Notes: generated by a model from the letters alone, not told the origin. A stretch of 64,000 bases of DNA from Episyrphus balteatus (GCF_945859705.1 NC_079134.1:122264620-122328619), one strand, 5' to 3'; positions 21,796-35,300 are shown, counted from the stretch's first letter. A program made the numbers and translations.

Positions 21796-22865
21796 GTTAA
21801 ACTGCAATGCTCATCCTATAGCAAACACTTTTTTTGAATGGCTAACGTATTTTGCTATGAAGAATTTCAAGTATTTAATTTAGTTTATGAGATAGTCGTA
21901 TGCAATACGTCAATAATAATATTATTTGAAACTAGTTCTAATGCTTTTTCATCTCGCACTGATATAGAAATAACATTAATTTTATATTTAATCGGGTGTA
22001 ATTATATTCGATTTTGCCAGCTGAATCACAAACGAATCTCTAATCAATGCTGTTACCCTTGAATGACTAAGAACAGCATTCGCGTTTAAGATTTTTAATA
22101 CTTTTTTTGTTTTAAATCATATTGATGATGAGTTTGTTCTAACACAACATAGACGCTAAGAAATCATTTAAGACTAACCTTTAATATTTGCAATTTATTG
22201 TCTGATGTCAAATTAATTCTTATATCAAATTTTAATCAGTAATGTTCAAAATTAAAATCGAGTTATCTTCTGTCAATGACTGATGTTGAAACTTGACTGA
22301 ATTGATATATTTACAATCATTTCAAACTAATAAGAACTGGTATAATTCTTTGTGAGTGATATCGTGCTCTAAAAAAAATATTTTTTTCATTTTTATGATA
22401 ACCTTTGGCAAGTACCAGTCTAGATCAGAATTCTAACAACAAAATTTAGAAGCTGGTAAAAAGATATTGAACTTGAAACAGTGGCGCCCGTTTGAATGAA
22501 TATAAGTTTTTTTTTTATAAATCATTGCAATCAAGTTTTTTTTTTTAATTTTTAATTACTACGTGCATATTTGTTACTATGTAACAAATTTAAAACTTAA
22601 AAATTCATCATTTTGTTATTAAAGCATGATATTTTCAATATAAGAGTAGTAATTTGGAGATATTGCATCTGTGGAAGGGTAGATGTAAGAATTTAAATCT
22701 TTTGCACATACTTGGCTTCTTTTCAAAGTATAAGTTATGAAACTTTCTTACTCATATTATACAAGTTTTCAAGATATCTTTTATGGCAATCAATTTTGTA
22801 AAACGATTAGTATCCTTGAAATTACTTCGTTATCGTTGAAATCGATTACTTACGTATATTAATAA
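21796..22865. other. 5' flank of the CRAL-TRIO gene
   Basis: Intergenic AT-rich sequence that should hold the promoter of the minus-strand CRAL-TRIO gene. The short plus-strand frames here (21698-22062) overlap its first exon antisense or lack any motif. No regulatory site could be assigned. Confidence 0.4.
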
Positions 22866-23828
22866 CACTGGTCAACAAGGTTTTTGCCACAAGAACCAAA
22901 ATATACTTTTACTTTTACTAGGAGTTTTTGGGGTGCTGAATCCGAATCTGAAGACAGAAAAGTTTGATTGGCCTTCGTTTTTGAAATATTACCGTTAGAA
23001 AATGTCAAAAAATGTAATTTTGGCTGTTTTCGAGGTTATGTTTTTATGTGGAGTAATTAATTTTGAATAAATTTGTCACGTTGCCTATAACAGCTAGTTT
23101 TATTCCTTCAAAAAATGTTTTAATCTTTCCGATATCTCTTTTATTGCCCGAGATATTTAAAATTTAAGTAGCGGTCTTTGAATCAGGAACAACACTGGCC
23201 AACCAAATTAAAATTTTTTTGCCACAAGAATCAAAATATACTTTTCTAAAGGTTTTTGCGTTGCTGAACTCGAATCCACAATCAGAAAAATTCTATTAGC
23301 CTTCGTTCTTGAAATATTACCGTTATAAAATGCAAAAAAATGATTTTTTTTATAACGGTTATATTTCAAGAACGGAGGCTGATAGAATTTTTCCATTTGC
23401 GGATTTGAGTTCAGTAACTCGAAAACCTTGAGAAAGTTATATTTTGGTTCTTGTGGCAAAAATTTTGTGACCAGTGACTTAAGCTTTAGATTAAGTTTAG
23501 TTTCTCTTTGGCTTATTAAATGAAACTTAAGATATCTCGAGCAATAAAAGAGATATCGGGAAAATTTAAACAGTTTTTGAAAGAAGAATATCTGTTCTTA
23601 TTATAACCGTTACAAATTTGTTTAGGTATAATGAATTACCCTACATAAAAATAAAATCTCGAAAACAGCCAAAATGACGTTTTTTAGCATTTTATAACGG
23701 TAATATTTAAAAAACGGAAGCCAATCAAATTTTTCTGACTTCAGATTCGGATTCAGCACCCCAAAAACTACTAGAAAAGTATATTTTGGTTCTTTTGGCA
23801 AAAAAAAGTTAAATTTTGTTTACCAGTG
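22866..23828. mobile_element. Large palindromic element, TIR CACTGG, TSD TAA
   Basis: Ends CACTGGTCAACA and TTGTTTACCAGTG are flanked by TAA at 22863-22865 and 23829-23831. The arms of several hundred bp are imperfect inverted repeats containing 'gccacaagaaccaaaatata'. The short CACT(G) end with a 3-bp duplication resembles CACTA-type elements. No coding frame. Confidence 0.75.
23194..23476. mobile_element. Second, smaller member of the CACTGG family nested near the loop
   Basis: It has its own CACTGG and CCAGTG ends, and its arms match the outer element ('ttgccacaagaa', 'attaccgttataaaatg'). The central 'aaatgattttttttataac' is the turn of the hairpin. No clear target duplication, so it may be an internal copy produced by rearrangement. 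Confidence 0.6.
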
Positions 23829-24016
23829 TAATCGATTTATTTCTACGATACTCGATCTTTAATTGACAGATATTTTCTCAAGTTTTGTTGAAGAATAGAA
23901 AAACAGTTAAGAGGAAAATGTTAATACAATTATAGGAATTTTATAGTGACCTCTTCAAATAGTATATGTATATTAGACTGATTCAAAAATTTTTGTTTTG
24001 AATCAGTGTAATATAC

Positions 24017-24145
24017 GGGGTGATTCAAGAGTAGAAATTGCAATCCCGGGATAATTTTCCGATCCCCGGATTTGAAAAATTGAATCCCGGGATCCCGGGA
24101 TAATCCCGGGATTTGAAAAATATTTTCAGACTCAATTTCGGGATC
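24017..24145. repeat. CCCGGGAT-rich repeat island, left copy
   Basis: Multiple 'atcccgggat' units with spacers, a strong local GC-rich palindrome cluster in AT-rich DNA. A related island in inverted orientation lies at 29610-29710, sharing the border 'attgcaatcccggga'. Confidence 0.6.
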
Positions 24146-24287
24146 CAAAAAAAAACAAGTTTTTTGGATTAAAATTAATGATTAATTTTTATTATTGAAC
24201 AAACAAAGTTCAAAAAAATAATATTCTTCATAAAAAACAAACAAAACAAGTAAAACAAAAACAATATACATAGCTAACAAAAACTAA

Positions 24288-24756
24288 TAGCGTTTGCGTT
24301 TGGGAATTCTTAGAAGCGTCCGGGACTGTCCGATCCGGAATGCCAAACGATCTGAGTTAGATACTTCTTTTTTATTCTGAAGTTTGAGTTTCTTTGTATT
24401 TGTGAAACATCAAATGCGAACGTCTGATGAAAGTTTTGTTTTGTTTATTTTTTTTTTATTATCATTAAGTTATCTATTTTTGTTTTCTTTCTTCACATTA
24501 TTTTAATATAGTTTAAAGTTTGTGCATAGTTAAAAATCTTGAAATTGAGAAATGAATAACAAAGAATGACATTTCATTACTTTGACGTCTTAAGTGTTAA
24601 CATGTGTGCGTGATTCTGGTTTTGATTCTGCCTCAAAATTCGGAATCGATTTTCTCTTTTTTTCAGAATTAGAACTGTCATTGAGTGCCAAACGATCAGT
24701 TTCAGAATCGTTCGGGAGAATTCCGGACAGTCCCGGACGACCAAACGAAAACGCTA
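24288..24756. mobile_element. MITE, TIR TAGCGTTT, TSD TAA
   Basis: The left end (tagcgtttgcgtttggg) and the right end (ccaaacgaaaacgcta) are imperfect inverted repeats, flanked by TAA at 24285-24287 and 24757-24759. The inverted similarity continues inward around 'gtccgggactgtcc' and 'gccaaacgatc'. No coding capacity. Confidence 0.65.
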
Positions 24757-25325
24757 TAAATAAATATTTCTAATGGAATAAAATATATACATACATACTC
24801 TGAACATTAACTAATTGTACAAAGTACAAACTGAATGAAGTTTATTTAAGAAGTATTTAAAAAAATAAATAAATATTAAATTAACATAAAATAACACATT
24901 AACAATTTAGTGTTAATAAATCACATTTGGAATTATTTTTATATTTTTTGAGACTATTTTTATTTCATTTTCTAATTTTTCTTTCAAGAAAGATGTTCTT
25001 CGCAGCTTGGAACAGCAACAGGTTCATTTTCTTGAATATTGACAGCACACACACGTTTTAAAATTGATGTACATAATTTGCCCTATTTTATTTTGTTAGG
25101 ACTCGAAAATAAATTTCTTACTTCTGGGCTTGAGTTTTCGAAAATTACTTTTTATTTGGCTTCTGTAGGTAAGCAACATTGACTTAATATATATGGACTG
25201 CTAGAAGCATATTCAAATTGGTTCCACTTGTTTCTTCGCGATACTAGCGCCCTAAAAAAAAGCGTAGAATAAGTGCAACATTTTTGACGAAGTGCGAAAG
25301 GAACAAATTATTATTATTATTATAA

Positions 25326-27173
25326 CTGTCGTGCCTGGGCGAAACGCTTTAAAAATTTGGAGTTGAGGTCACTTGAACTTTAAAATTGAATTATATATAA
25401 ATATATATAAAATTGGGATCTCGGAAACGGCTCTAACGATTTCGATGAAATTTTCAGGGTGTGTTCATCTAAGCGAGTAAAAAATTTTGGAAGTATTTTT
25501 GGAAAAATCCGCCCACTGCCACGCCCACTTTTTTAACATATAAGTTTTTTCGGGAACGGCTCTAACGATTTCGATGAAATTTTCAGGGTTTGTTTATCTA
25601 AGCGAATAAAAAGTTTTGGAAGTATTTTTGGAAAAATCCGCCCACTGCCACGCCCACTTTTTTAACATATAAGTTTTTTCGGGAACGGCTCTAACGATTT
25701 CGATGACATTTTCAGGGTTTGTTTATCTAAGCGAATAATAAGTTTTGGAAGTATTTTTGGACAAAATCCGCCCACTGCCACGCCCACTTTTTTAACATAT
25801 AAGTTTTTTCGGCAACGGCTCTAACGATTTCGATGAAATTTTCAGGGTTTGTTTATCTAAGCGAGTAAAAATGTTTGGAAGTTTTTTTTGGGAAAAATCT
25901 GCCCACTGCCACGCGCACTTTTTTAACATATAAGTTTTTTCGGCAACGGCTCTAACGATTTTGATGAAATTTTCAGGGTTTGTTCATCTAAGCGAGTAAA
26001 AAAATTTGGAAGTATTTTTGGAAAAATCCGCCCACTGCCACGCCCACTTTTTTAACATATAAGTTTTTTCGGGAACGGCTCTAACGATTTCGATGAAATT
26101 TTCAGGGTTTGTTTATCTAAGCGAATAAAAAGTTTTGGAAGTATTTTTGGAAAAATCCGCCCACTGCCACGCCCACTTTTTTAACATATAAGTTTTTTCG
26201 GGAACGGCTCTAACGATTTCGATGAAATTTTCAGGGTTTGTTTCTCTAAGCGAGTAAAATGTTTTGGAAGTTTTTTTTTTGAAAAATCCGCGCACTGCCA
26301 CGCCCACTTTTTTAACATATAAGTTTTTTCGGTAACGGCTCTAACGAGATCGATAACATTTTCAGGGTTTGTTTATCTAAGCGAGTAAAAAGTTTTGGAA
26401 TTTTTTTTTGGGAAAAATCCGCCCACTGCCACGCCCACTTTTTTAACATCGAATTTTTTTTGGTAACAACTTTAAAGATTTCGATGAAATTTTGATGGTT
26501 TGGTCCTCTAGGCAAATACAACATTTTGGAAGTATTTGGAACGATTTCAATAAAATTTTGAGGGATGGTTCCATGTTTTACGCATTATTCTTTTTCATTT
26601 TGTTACTTCATGACTTTTTGATCATGTATTCAAACTTTGAAGTAATTTGTTGATTTGGTATCACTATGAACAAGGTTCCAAATTCTGAGAGCCCTTAAGT
26701 TCCACAATCAGCATATTTCGTTTGATCCATTACTTTTGGGACACCCTGTATAAGAAAGAAAAAAAAGAAATAAAGCAAAGCATCCACTGCTACAGAACAA
26801 AACAGAGACAGGGATAAAAATAGTATTTCTTCATACTAAGCTTTGCCGACAAGGCTAAACTTGAAAAAAGATTAACTTTATATTCACCATCCAAAACTTT
26901 CTGACCTGTAAATGAAAATTTGAACAAAAAGGGATCTCATTGCTGTAACATTTTCGATAATGCAGATTCCTGTTACCCTTCTATTCATTGCTGATCGTAT
27001 ATTCCAACTTAAATAAACTGGATTATAAAGTGGGAATGTGGTGTTTTGTAACCCGCGAAAAAACTGGTCATTGCAAACTCAAACCTACTCCAAAAAATTG
27101 TTTACATTTGACTTTTTTCACTGAAAGTTATATCATTTAAGGATACCGAGCAAAGCTCGGTCACCCAGGTACT
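25326..27173. mobile_element. DINE-1/Helentron-like element with internal 130-bp array, first copy
   Basis: Begins near 'gtcgtgcctgggcgaaacgc' and ends 'ccgagcaaagctcgg' plus 'tcacccaggtact'. The CCTGGG and CCCAGG near the two ends form subterminal inverted repeats, and the short hairpin just before the 3' end is typical of Helitron/Helentron-derived elements. The interior has nine units of 129-137 bp (starts near 25418, 25555, 25684, 25814, 25945, 26074, 26203, 26334, 26465), each with 'acggctctaacgattt' and 'gcccactgccacgcccac'. A 640-bp unique tail follows. The part 25392-27173 is repeated without length change at 27217-28998. Confidence 0.75.
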
Positions 27174-28998
27174 TATAACTTTAAACGAGCTAAAATTGTT
27201 TATATATATATATATATATATATAAATATATATAAAATTGGGATCTCGGAAACGGCTCTAACGATTTCGATGAAATTTTCAGGGTGTGTTCATCTAAGCG
27301 AGTAAAAAATTTTGGAAGTATTTTTGGAAAAATCCGCCCACTGCCACGCCCACTTTTTTAACATATAAGTTTTTTCGGGAACGGCTCTAACGATTTCGAT
27401 GAAATTTTCAGGGTTTGTTTATCTAAGCGAATAAAAAGTTTTGGAAGTATTTTTGGAAAAATCCGCCCACTGCCACGCCCACTTTTTTAACATATAAGTT
27501 TTTTCGGGAACGGCTCTAACGATTTCGATGACATTTTCAGGGTTTGTTTATCTAAGCGAATAATAAGTTTTGGAAGTATTTTTGGACAAAATCCGCCCAC
27601 TGCCACGCCCACTTTTTTAACATATAAGTTTTTTCGGCAACGGCTCTAACGATTTCGATGAAATTTTCAGGGTTTGTTTATCTAAGCGAGTAAAAATGTT
27701 TGGAAGTTTTTTTTGGGAAAAATCTGCCCACTGCCACGCGCACTTTTTTAACATATAAGTTTTTTCGGCAACGGCTCTAACGATTTTGATGAAATTTTCA
27801 GGGTTTGTTCATCTAAGCGAGTAAAAAAATTTGGAAGTATTTTTGGAAAAATCCGCCCACTGCCACGCCCACTTTTTTAACATATAAGTTTTTTCGGGAA
27901 CGGCTCTAACGATTTCGATGAAATTTTCAGGGTTTGTTTATCTAAGCGAATAAAAAGTTTTGGAAGTATTTTTGGAAAAATCCGCCCACTGCCACGCCCA
28001 CTTTTTTAACATATAAGTTTTTTCGGGAACGGCTCTAACGATTTCGATGAAATTTTCAGGGTTTGTTTCTCTAAGCGAGTAAAATGTTTTGGAAGTTTTT
28101 TTTTTGAAAAATCCGCGCACTGCCACGCCCACTTTTTTAACATATAAGTTTTTTCGGTAACGGCTCTAACGAGATCGATAACATTTTCAGGGTTTGTTTA
28201 TCTAAGCGAGTAAAAAGTTTTGGAATTTTTTTTTGGGAAAAATCCGCCCACTGCCACGCCCACTTTTTTAACATCGAATTTTTTTTGGTAACAACTTTAA
28301 AGATTTCGATGAAATTTTGATGGTTTGGTCCTCTAGGCAAATACAACATTTTGGAAGTATTTGGAACGATTTCAATAAAATTTTGAGGGATGGTTCCATG
28401 TTTTACGCATTATTCTTTTTCATTTTGTTACTTCATGACTTTTTGATCATGTATTCAAACTTTGAAGTAATTTGTTGATTTGGTATCACTATGAACAAGG
28501 TTCCAAATTCTGAGAGCCCTTAAGTTCCACAATCAGCATATTTCGTTTGATCCATTACTTTTGGGACACCCTGTATAAGAAAGAAAAAAAAGAAATAAAG
28601 CAAAGCATCCACTGCTACAGAACAAAACAGAGACAGGGATAAAAATAGTATTTCTTCATACTAAGCTTTGCCGACAAGGCTAAACTTGAAAAAAGATTAA
28701 CTTTATATTCACCATCCAAAACTTTCTGACCTGTAAATGAAAATTTGAACAAAAAGGGATCTCATTGCTGTAACATTTTCGATAATGCAGATTCCTGTTA
28801 CCCTTCTATTCATTGCTGATCGTATATTCCAACTTAAATAAACTGGATTATAAAGTGGGAATGTGGTGTTTTGTAACCCGCGAAAAAACTGGTCATTGCA
28901 AACTCAAACCTACTCCAAAAAATTGTTTACATTTGACTTTTTTCACTGAAAGTTATATCATTTAAGGATACCGAGCAAAGCTCGGTCACCCAGGTACT
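27174..28998. mobile_element. Second copy of the Helentron-like array, exactly 1,825 bp downstream
   Basis: The array and unique tail recur at a constant offset of 1,825 bp, and every block I compared by eye was identical. The copy lacks the 5' end seen at 25326-25391; instead it is joined through about 46 bp of 'aactttaaacgagc...' and a TA run. The 3' hairpin end is present again at 28975-28998. Confidence 0.8.
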
Positions 28999-29609
28999 AT
29001 AGAAAAACAGAGAAAGCACTACCTTTTAACGACAGATGTCATTCACTAAAAGTTTCCTCTTTTCGCCGTCTAAGGTTATACCGCTAGTAGAGCTAGAAAG
29101 ATGTGGAATCATTTTTTTTCAATTTTTGTATGGAAAAGTCAAACGACTAGCAGTCCATATATAGTAGGTCAATGGTAAGCAAGAACACCAGATTTCTCTG
29201 CTCGCTGCCGTAAGCTCAATCGATTAATTAAAGCTCTCTTCAATTTGTTACTTATTGAAGTGAAGTTTTTGACTCTATAGCTGCTAAAAGAAATTTTAGA
29301 GCACCATCAGCCTGCTGTACACAAGTTAGAATCAGAACGGCAAAGAGATTTAAATGTTTTTTTTTGGAGCCAGTACTTGAATAGTCTCATTTATTAAATC
29401 AAAATCTGCATCTTCAAACCTTATAGGGTGATTCAGATCGATAAGCGATTTTTGAAAGCGATTTTAAAATGCAAAGCGGTTTATCATCGCAAGAAGGCTA
29501 TTACACCTTGTTTTGCAATAAAGTAATAAAGAAAGTTATTTCCCATGTTCCATTTTTACATATTTTTGCAGAATTGTGTCATTTTTTGTATGCAAATATT
29601 TAGCCACCA
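28999..29609. other. Intergenic sequence with no assigned feature
   Basis: About 600 bp of mixed AT-rich DNA following the duplicated array. No gene, RNA or clear element seen. Confidence 0.35.
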
Positions 29610-29710
29610 TTCCCGAAAATCCCGGGATTATAGCTGTCCAATCCCAGGATTTTCGGGATCAAAAAATGAGCCGGGATCCCGAATCCCGGGATTGCAATCT
29701 CTATTCAGGA
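29610..29710. repeat. CCCGGGAT-rich repeat island, right copy
   Basis: Several 'atcccgggat'-type units, oriented opposite to the left copy at 24017-24145. Short frames through it reflect the repeat, not a gene. Confidence 0.6.
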
Positions 29711-32355
29711 GTAATGTGCCAAGAAGCTAGAGCGTATAGGTTGGGTCGAGACAAGAAAAAAATCGTATGGGAGGGGGGGCCTATATCCCCTCGTTCAGCA
29801 GGGAGGGGCAGTTAAAAAAAAAAGTCATGTGTTCAACTCACACGTGGTAGAAGTGAAACCTTAAAAAAAAAATTTCTTGCAAAAAAAAAGAAAAAATCTA
29901 CCTATTTTTTATTCTATCTCCTTTAAATACATGTTTTTTATATGACAAACTACATTAATTTTATATCATCTGAAAGCTTATTGTTTCAGCTCAAAATATT
30001 TATATCGTCCATGTCTATACAAAATCTACAAAAAGAGCTTATTTTTTTCAATCACTTTTCATCAAAAAAGCAAAAACATCAATCTTTTTTCTCTTTTAAC
30101 ACTATTAAATATATTTTTTTAAATGACAACCTATAGTAAATTTTATATCATCTGAAAGGTTATTTCACCTTTTATATGGCGTATAAATCATATTTCTACA
30201 CCATGCCTAGAAAAAAATAAGAATTTTTTAAAGCCAACTATGTCGAAAATTCAAGCTGGAGATTACGGTACTTCCTACCCTGGTCATCGTCAACAGATCT
30301 CCACAGGTGTTTTGAGGTATTTTTCAAGTTTTTCAATTTAAGATTGTGTAACTTGAAGAGCTCGTACAGTTAATTGTTATACACTTAAGAGCAAAAAAAA
30401 CGGAATCAAAAAAGATAATTTTTATTTAAAACAAAAATTGCAATGGATAAAATAATGTTTCTTCAAGTTTTATGGTCTCATTTAAAAGCTTGAATTTTTT
30501 ACTTTTAATTGTTGGTAAAAACTTCAAAATGCATACGATAGTATCATAGCTATCTGTCAATAAATTGCACTTCATTTTTTTCTAAATGTTAAATTTTCTT
30601 GATATTCTCTGCTTCAATTTCAGTTTTTTTTTCCTACCGTTACTATTGAAGTTATCTGTCAATAAATTGCACTTTATTTTTTTAAAATGTTAAATTTTCC
30701 AGATACTCTCTGTTTCAGTTTCAGTCTTTTTTGCTTACATGCTTCATTTATGTTGATTGGATCCTTATAAAGTGAACGGGTTTTAAAGTTCCTAGTATTG
30801 ATTTAAAGCCTTTGTTTCAAGCTTTTTAATGGTGCAATTAACATTCATGTATGTCAATTACATCCTGGCCAATTAACGTTTTAAAAAAACGCAAAAGTTT
30901 GATTCCATATTTTTGCTCCTAAGTGTATATCAAATGAAAGGTTATGCTATCAGCATGCTTATTAAAGTCTCTCAGAATTTTGAATATGAAATTAATTGAA
31001 ATTTTGTACATTTATAGTTTATTTAATTACCTATCTACAGTACAAATTTCATATATCTATCTATAAAAACAAAAAATTATAACAAGTTGAATGTTCGTGT
31101 CGCGTTTTCGTTTCATCTTGTTTCAAATCACTACGATACTAAAGAAGTTTTCACTTCAAAAATTGACTTAATTTGGAAAAAAAAAATTATTAAAAATCAA
31201 CGGTTATACCTACAATAACGTGTTATACCTTTTTGTAAAGCTAAAATAGTTTGAAATTTTTTTTTCCAAATTTTTTTTCAAAATTTTGATTTTGAAAATT
31301 AATTTTTCAAAAACTATGGTATAAAATGGCTTAACTTAATTTTTTTTGTAAAAGACTAGGTTTACTCGTATGTAGGTATGTACCTACATACATTTTTTTT
31401 TATAAAAAAATTACTATAAATTTGGACTGCTCTTTGTAGGAACTTATCAAACGTAAAAATAAAATTTTGAAAAAACAATGTCCCATTTTCAAAAATTTAA
31501 TTTAAAAAAAAAAATTATTTTTTCAAACCTTTTTTTTATCATTTATATTAATATTATTATTAAAAAAAAAAAAAACAAATTTTGGTCACTACTGCTTAAC
31601 CCGTAAGACAGAGAGTTCAGAAAGTTTTGGTCCTTTATTTCTTTCTAAAAAGTTTTTGATTTTCGGGCATCTTTCTCCTGTTACTAAAGAAAAAAGGAAG
31701 TTGCTTTTTTCAAACATTACAATACTCTTACATTAACTTTGCCGATATTTCCTCTTTTAATTTTACTATTCCCCTCCTCCTCCCAAATATGAGAAATCAG
31801 ACACCTGTCGCCATGGACTCTTTTTTTTTTTTGTTATTTCAATCTAACTAAAATAATTGCTAATTAAGACTTGAATCAACTCAAAAAGGATTCCCAATAG
31901 CAATTCATTATTATTCAACATGGGAGTGTTTTGTTGATATACAACTTTTTTTATGTCTTGGCTAAGCTCAAATCCCTTTCGTTTGGTTTAATAAAAATAA
32001 TTTTTCGAAAACATCAGTAATTTCAATGATAACGTAAAGGTATCTGGAATGAACCAACAATATGAAATATCTCAAAGGACTAATTTAATTTATAAACATC
32101 ATCAACCAACACACCGCCTTATCTACAAGTGCTCAGCGTCAGTTGCTTTATTCCGGTAATTGATTAACTTGCGATACATTCTAAAAGCTACTACAACAAC
32201 CTAACACTAATTAAATGAATCCTCTCAGGGACATTCCCTACATTACACTTTTCACAGAATACAAAAGTTCAAAGTAGAAGAAAAGTCCTGACAAAGTTCA
32301 TTGTTCAACAAGTATTCGAAGTGAAAACAAGTGTTCTCTAAAATTTTATTATAAA
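29711..32355. other. 5' flank of the pickpocket gene
   Basis: A mainly AT-rich intergenic region with homopolymer runs and a diverged direct repeat (about 30545-30600 and 30648-30700, containing 'tatctgtcaataaattgcact'). The last 250 bp before the ATG should carry the promoter and leader; an arthropod-type TCAGT initiator-like motif lies near 32138, without a clear TATA box. Confidence 0.4.
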
Positions 32356-35300
32356 ATGGAAATGAAAGTTAGTGATCCGAGTATTGCAAGGAGTACGGAA
32401 TCAGTTTATTCTGACTTTGGTTCCAGCATTCCGACTGATGTTTTGAGTGATGTCCCTAGTGATGTGATTATTGAGTCACGCATTAAGTATGGCACAAAGT
32501 TGCAAATGTTTCAAGGATTCATGATGGAATACTCGAAGAAATCCTCACTTCATGGAGTCCGGTATATTTTTCAAAGGAAAAGGCCATTAATCGAAAGGTT
32601 AAGTCATCGATGAAAGTGATTTTGTGAATTATGAAAAAAAATATTAAAAGACTAAAATTGTGTCTAGGCTTTTCTGGGCTGTTATGTTTATATCATCTGT
32701 AATTTTCAGCTGCGTGGTTATCAGGCAGATACACATTAAATTTTTGGAATCTCCGGTAATAGTCAGTTTTGATGAAACTTTGATTCCTATCAACAGAGTT
32801 CCCTTTCCGACCATTACAATTTGTCCAGAATCAAAAATGGAAACGGAAGTATTCAATTTTTCCAATGTTATTGAAAGGTTCAATTTTGGAAATGATAGCG
32901 CGCAAAACATAACATTTGAAGAGTAAGTATTTCTGAAATTACAATGCCTTTTGCTAATTAAAAGAGTATTTGTGTGAAAAATCAGAATGGAAAAACTTTC
33001 GGCGACGCTTCACATTTGTGATTTAGAGGTTGCTGAAACAATAGCTGCATTTTTGCCAAAAGATTATGAACCTAATATTGGCGATGTCTTGAGAGAAATA
33101 GCAGTTTCAAAGAACATTACTGCACCTTTCTGCAAATGGAGCAATCGATTTTATTTCTGTGAGCATATTTTCTCATTGGTAGCTACGGACGATGGAATAT
33201 GTTATCAATTCAATGGAATGCAACCAGCTGATATCTATCGAAATGAAAGGTAGGAATAAAATTTGTATGACAAATAATGTTTAAATTTATATTTGATATT
33301 TAATGTGCGGTTTTTGAAGGCCTTGCAAAGCCAGGTTTTTAGGATAACAGAGCGTACAAATCTATAGAAACGTTCAAAAATGCTGTGCAATAACACCTAA
33401 ACCCTAAATCAAAAGGAATAATTATCCTCTGCGGGGTTTCCTCCATTTTTAACGATTTACTGCCGGTCGGGAAGTCTCGGCTGGTTTATGACTCTTCTTG
33501 TTTTAATGAAAATCCGCAAGGAAAATTAATTTGTTACCAAAGTCTGAGAGCCAACAAACAATATCCCTTCTATAAAGCTTTACAGGAGCTACATTACCAC
33601 CTGTAAAGCTTTATAGAAGCAAATTTGTTAGTCGGGCCTTTAGTTGGTTTTTCAGCATACTTCTTTTGAACCATTACTTTTGGGACACACTATATGAGGC
33701 TATGAGAACAATAGTGGCGTAAGCCATAAAATTCAGTTTTGAGCTACGAGAGATTTAAGTTACACGGTTTTTTAAAACAACACTTTTCTAGTTTTGAGTG
33801 TATCTAGCTGCATAAATTTACTTTTTGTATTAAAAAAGTAATGTTAAGAGACCCATGTTTATCAAAAACTTGAAAAAAAGTGGGTTACGCCACTATTGTT
33901 CTCATAGCCTCATATATGTAGTTACTTTAGGCAAAGTTTAGGATTATTAAAAAAAATCGAACTCTAGATAACAATCGTTGATGGAGAATTTAAAAAAAAC
34001 CCGTTAATTTTTAGTAATTTTGTATACATTTTTTTTAGATTCTTTCCAAATTAAGTCTTTTTTTTAGAAAATTGCTCCTCCTGTCTCGATCCAATGTTGA
34101 AGGTATAGCTTTTTGGCACAATCATCCTGTGTATACAAAATCATTTAAAAAAAAAAAAAACGGCTATAAAGATTTTCCAATTTGTTTCCTAAAAATTCCT
34201 TTTCCAAATGGAATACTTATTTCCGTGGTCAGAATCATTTAAAACGGAGTTTAAGTATAGTTTTAAAAACAAATTATATATAATATATAAAAAAGTAGGT
34301 ATTACTTTTGAAATTTCTTAAAAAAATGAAATTATAATTTTACCTTAGGTTTGTTTTATAAAAACGTTTTAAATTAAAGTAACTTTTGCCACAAAAGCAA
34401 GTGCGTGCCACCCAGTTGTGCATTTTACTTTTTTATTGAGGATGAGTAAATAGAACGTTTGTTTTTATTGAACATTTATTGAAAATGTTTGGAAGTTTGT
34501 AACATTTTCGTGACGCACGATACTCATTTGTACCATGTAATTTATACTTTTTAAAATGTCGTATGTCCTGTAAAAAAATACAAATGATTAAGCTTAAGGT
34601 CTTTTTTTCATTCTTGATGCCAATAATCACCATCGAAATATTTAAAAAAAAATTTTTAATCAACCATTTTAACAAACGAAATAGAGTTTTTAACTTCAAA
34701 TGATTATAAAAATTTGGGTCACTGTGACGTATACGTAACTTTTTTTTTATAAAAAAACAAACTTATGTCGTTTTCGATTGGCTCTCCGGAAGCGTCCGGA
34801 ATCATTCAGAAGCCTTCTGAAAGCACGAATATGACAGGCAGAATGCTTCTCAGAAGAGAACTTCTCTTCTCGATTTGAAATCGGAATTCACTCAAGAAGC
34901 ACTAATACATGAATATTTAAAAGTCAAATTAATCACTCAACTAATGTTTTTTTTTATTTTTTGAAATAAATTATTGTTTTCCGAATTAAATTTTTTAATT
35001 AATTTTCAAACTTACTTAAAATATTTTGAAAACCAACTTCCCCATTAATTTCTTGAAAATTACCAATTTTTTAACAATTTAAAATATTTCGTTTGAAAGA
35101 AAAATAAATTAATATAAATATTTGACATTTGAAATTTCATAGAAAAACACACAAACACAAAAAAAAAACAGAATTGAGTGGAAGCGATTTGACGTGTTCC
35201 ATTCGATTTCAGAATGAGTGAATCCAATCGAAAACGACATTAAATATTTTTCAAAGAATTCGTTTTTTTTTATGATCATTTCATTTATGACTTACATAAT

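Noticed and set aside
25392..26530. Regular ~130-bp repeats as a CRISPR-like array
   Set aside because: Units are contiguous without unique spacers, the repeat is far too long, and the genome is eukaryotic.
26113..28349. Four minus-strand frames of 64-70 residues repeated in the two arrays
   Set aside because: They are translations of the 130-bp satellite units, shift with unit boundaries and have no independent start or coding signature.
24017..29710. A single 5.7-kb autonomous transposon bounded by the CCCGGGAT islands
   Set aside because: No transposase frame inside and no target duplication outside; kept only as a speculative relationship.
29815..29870. tRNA-like stretch 'gtgttcaactcacacgtgg'
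   Set aside because: Only a short hairpin; no A box, acceptor stem or cloverleaf can be formed.
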